NCBI GenBank assembly: GCA_900752275.1
Contig: CAADUS010000149.1
Coordinates: forward strand, 1-23,978
Length of the DNA: 23,978 nucleotides
Reading direction: 5' to 3'
Source: an uncultured Collinsella sp.
GTDB lineage: Bacteria; Actinomycetota; Coriobacteriia; Coriobacteriales; Coriobacteriaceae
Shown here: piece by piece, positions 22,588 to 23,978 of the stretch
Numbering within the stretch: position 1 is the stretch's first letter
How the letters are laid out: the number at the start of each line of letters is the position of its first letter
The notes under the pieces: generated by a model
Database searches by the model: none
Told to the model about the DNA's origin: nothing
What the model saw: the letters and a program-made list of their open reading frames with translations, nothing else
Program-made: the position numbers and the translations under genes

Positions 22588-23978
22588 ATGAATAAGATCT
22601 TCGACAACAAGCAGGAGTTTACCGAGCTCTATCGCGATGCCGTCATGAGCATCAGCGGCAAGAGCGTTGAGGCCGCCAGCGACCTCGACCGCTTTAACGC
22701 CCTGGCAAAGCTCGTGGCCGAGAAGGCACGCACCGTTGCCACCAAGAGTGACGCCCGCGTCACCGCCGAGGGCAAGAAGCGCGTGTACTACTTCTCGATC
22801 GAGTTTTTGATCGGCCGCCTGCTCGACAACTACCTGCTCAACTTTGGCGTGCGCGACATGGTCGCCGAGGCGCTCGACGACATGGGCTTCGACCTGTCCG
22901 TCATCGAGAACCAGGAGCCCGATCCGGCGCTGGGCAACGGTGGCCTGGGCCGTCTGGCAGCGTGCTTCCTGGATTCTATGGCAGCCGAGGGCATTGCCGG
23001 CTACGGCAACGGCATGCGCTACCGCTACGGCCTGTTTAAGCAGGAGATCGTCAACGGCAGCCAGGTCGAGGCCACCGACGAGTGGCTCACCCACGGCTAT
23101 CCCTGGGAGGTCCGCCGTCAGGACAAGGCCGTGACCATCAAGTTTGGTGGCCATGTTGAGGGCTTTGAGGAGAACGGCCGCACGTTCTACCGCACGGTGG
23201 ACACGCAGGACATCCTCGCTGTCCCCTACGACATCCCCGTCGTGGGCTATGCCGGCGAGACCGTCAACAAACTGCGCGTCTGGGCTGCCGAGCCGGTCGA
23301 GGAGCACTTTGACCTGGAGGCCTTCAACCGCGGCGACTATGCCCTGGCCGATGCCGAGCGTGCCGAGGCCGAGGCCATCAGCGCCATCCTCTACCCCAAC
23401 GACGCCGGCGAGCACGGCCGTCTGCTGCGCCTGAAGCAGGAGTACTTGTTTGTCTCGGCCGGCATCTACAGTCTGCTCGACACCTTTGAGAAGGAGCACG
23501 GCGAGAACTGGGACCTGCTGCCGCAGTTTGTGGCCATCCACACCAACGACACGCACCCCGCCATGTGCGGCCCCGAGCTCATGCGCATCCTCATCGACGA
23601 GAAGAAGCTCGAGTGGGACGACGCCTGGAACATCGTGACGCAGGTCGTGAGCTACACCAACCACACCATCCTGCCTGAGGCCCTGGAGAAGTGGCCCATC
23701 GGCACGTTCTCCAAGCTCCTCCCCCGCGTGTACCAGATCATCGACGAGATCAGCCGTCGTTGGCACGAGTCGTTCGACACCACGCAGGAGGGCTGGCAGG
23801 AGCGTCTGCGCCAGACCGCCATCCTGTGGGACGGCGAGATTCGCATGGCCAATCTGTCTGTGATTTGCAGCCATAGCGTTAACGGCGTAGCCAAGATCCA
23901 CTCCGATATCATCAAGAACATCGTGCTCAAGGACTTCTATGCCCTGACGCCCGAGAAGTTCAACAACAAGACCAACGG
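22588..23978 (+). CDS. glgP: Glycogen/maltodextrin phosphorylase, 5' part only
   Basis: The first 463 codons of a GT35 phosphorylase that releases glucose-1-phosphate from alpha-1,4 glucans; the gene continues past the window end. The ATG at 22588-22590 follows AAAGGA with 4-nt spacing. Family marks are KRVYYFSIEFLIGRLLDNY (65-83), DPALGNGGLGRLAACFLDS (112-130), GMRYRYGLFKQ, DEWLTHGYPWEVRR and HTNDTHPAMC. The lysine that binds pyridoxal phosphate lies beyond the window. It follows glgB on the same strand and is probably co-transcribed with it. The full length should be around 800 aa. Confidence 0.94.
   Translation, partial: MNKIFDNKQEFTELYRDAVMSISGKSVEAASDLDRFNALAKLVAEKARTVATKSDARVTAEGKKRVYYFSIEFLIGRLLDNYLLNFGVRDMVAEALDDMGFDLSVIENQEPDPALGNGGLGRLAACFLDSMAAEGIAGYGNGMRYRYGLFKQEIVNGSQVEATDEWLTHGYPWEVRRQDKAVTIKFGGHVEGFEENGRTFYRTVDTQDILAVPYDIPVVGYAGETVNKLRVWAAEPVEEHFDLEAFNRGDYALADAERAEAEAISAILYPNDAGEHGRLLRLKQEYLFVSAGIYSLLDTFEKEHGENWDLLPQFVAIHTNDTHPAMCGPELMRILIDEKKLEWDDAWNIVTQVVSYTNHTILPEALEKWPIGTFSKLLPRVYQIIDEISRRWHESFDTTQEGWQERLRQTAILWDGEIRMANLSVICSHSVNGVAKIHSDIIKNIVLKDFYALTPEKFNNKTN

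Noticed and set aside
22468..23901. Long minus-strand open frame (477 codons) across glgP
   Set aside because: Antisense shadow of glgP, whose phosphorylase motifs are clear.
1..23978. CRISPR arrays, insertion sequences and rRNA genes
   Set aside because: No regularly spaced repeats, transposase motifs or rRNA-like stretches were seen on either strand.

Overview
The window reads like a chromosomal segment of a gut actinobacterium of the class Coriobacteriia, most likely Collinsella or a close relative. This is inferred from the mix of gene families, the GC-rich housekeeping genes and the gene order, not from a marker gene. The contents are an LPXTG surface protein, a small defence/toxin-antitoxin zone with several broken genes, a complete-looking exopolysaccharide/capsule operon, a tRNA-Ala, a thiamine pyrophosphokinase operon and the start of a glycogen operon.

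Layout. 1-1479 (minus): start of an unrecognised small gene and an LPXTG-anchored wall protein with its own terminator. 1697-2351 (minus): a MntA-HepT nucleotidyltransferase/HEPN toxin-antitoxin pair. 2515-5589 (minus): one long gene joining a calcineurin-like metallophosphoesterase to a STAND P-loop NTPase. It is cut in two by a single in-frame amber codon at 4018-4020. 5590-7234 (minus): a short GC-rich remnant, a strong hairpin, a 3' fragment of UDP-glucose dehydrogenase, and a DUF6414-like gene broken by a one-base shift in an A6 run.

7381-17551 (minus): a polysaccharide operon transcribed toward low coordinates. The order is a NusG/LoaP-type antiterminator, an initiating phosphoglycosyl transferase, a WecG/TagA/CpsF (GT26) transferase, capE, capF, two GT4 glycosyltransferases, a hexapeptide acetyltransferase, a Wzx flippase and capG. 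CapE, CapF and CapG together should make UDP-N-acetyl-L-fucosamine from UDP-GlcNAc. The transferases would build a lipid-linked repeat unit and Wzx would flip it. No Wzy polymerase is visible. The middle of the operon (about 8.6-13.1 kb) is clearly more AT-rich than the flanking cap genes, as expected of a swapped serotype cassette. The operon has a long leader (17552-18342) with several strong hairpins.

18343-19903 (minus): tRNA-Ala(GGC) with a good promoter and terminator, thiamine pyrophosphokinase and a HAD phosphatase. 20250-23978 (plus): glgB, with an unusual lysine/alanine-rich histone-H1-like tail, followed by glgP, which runs off the window.

The most interesting item is the metallophosphoesterase-STAND gene, which looks like a phage-sensing defence protein inactivated by one nonsense codon. 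It sits among other decayed genes beside an intact toxin-antitoxin pair. Nothing here was checked by a database search; family names come from motifs read by eye.
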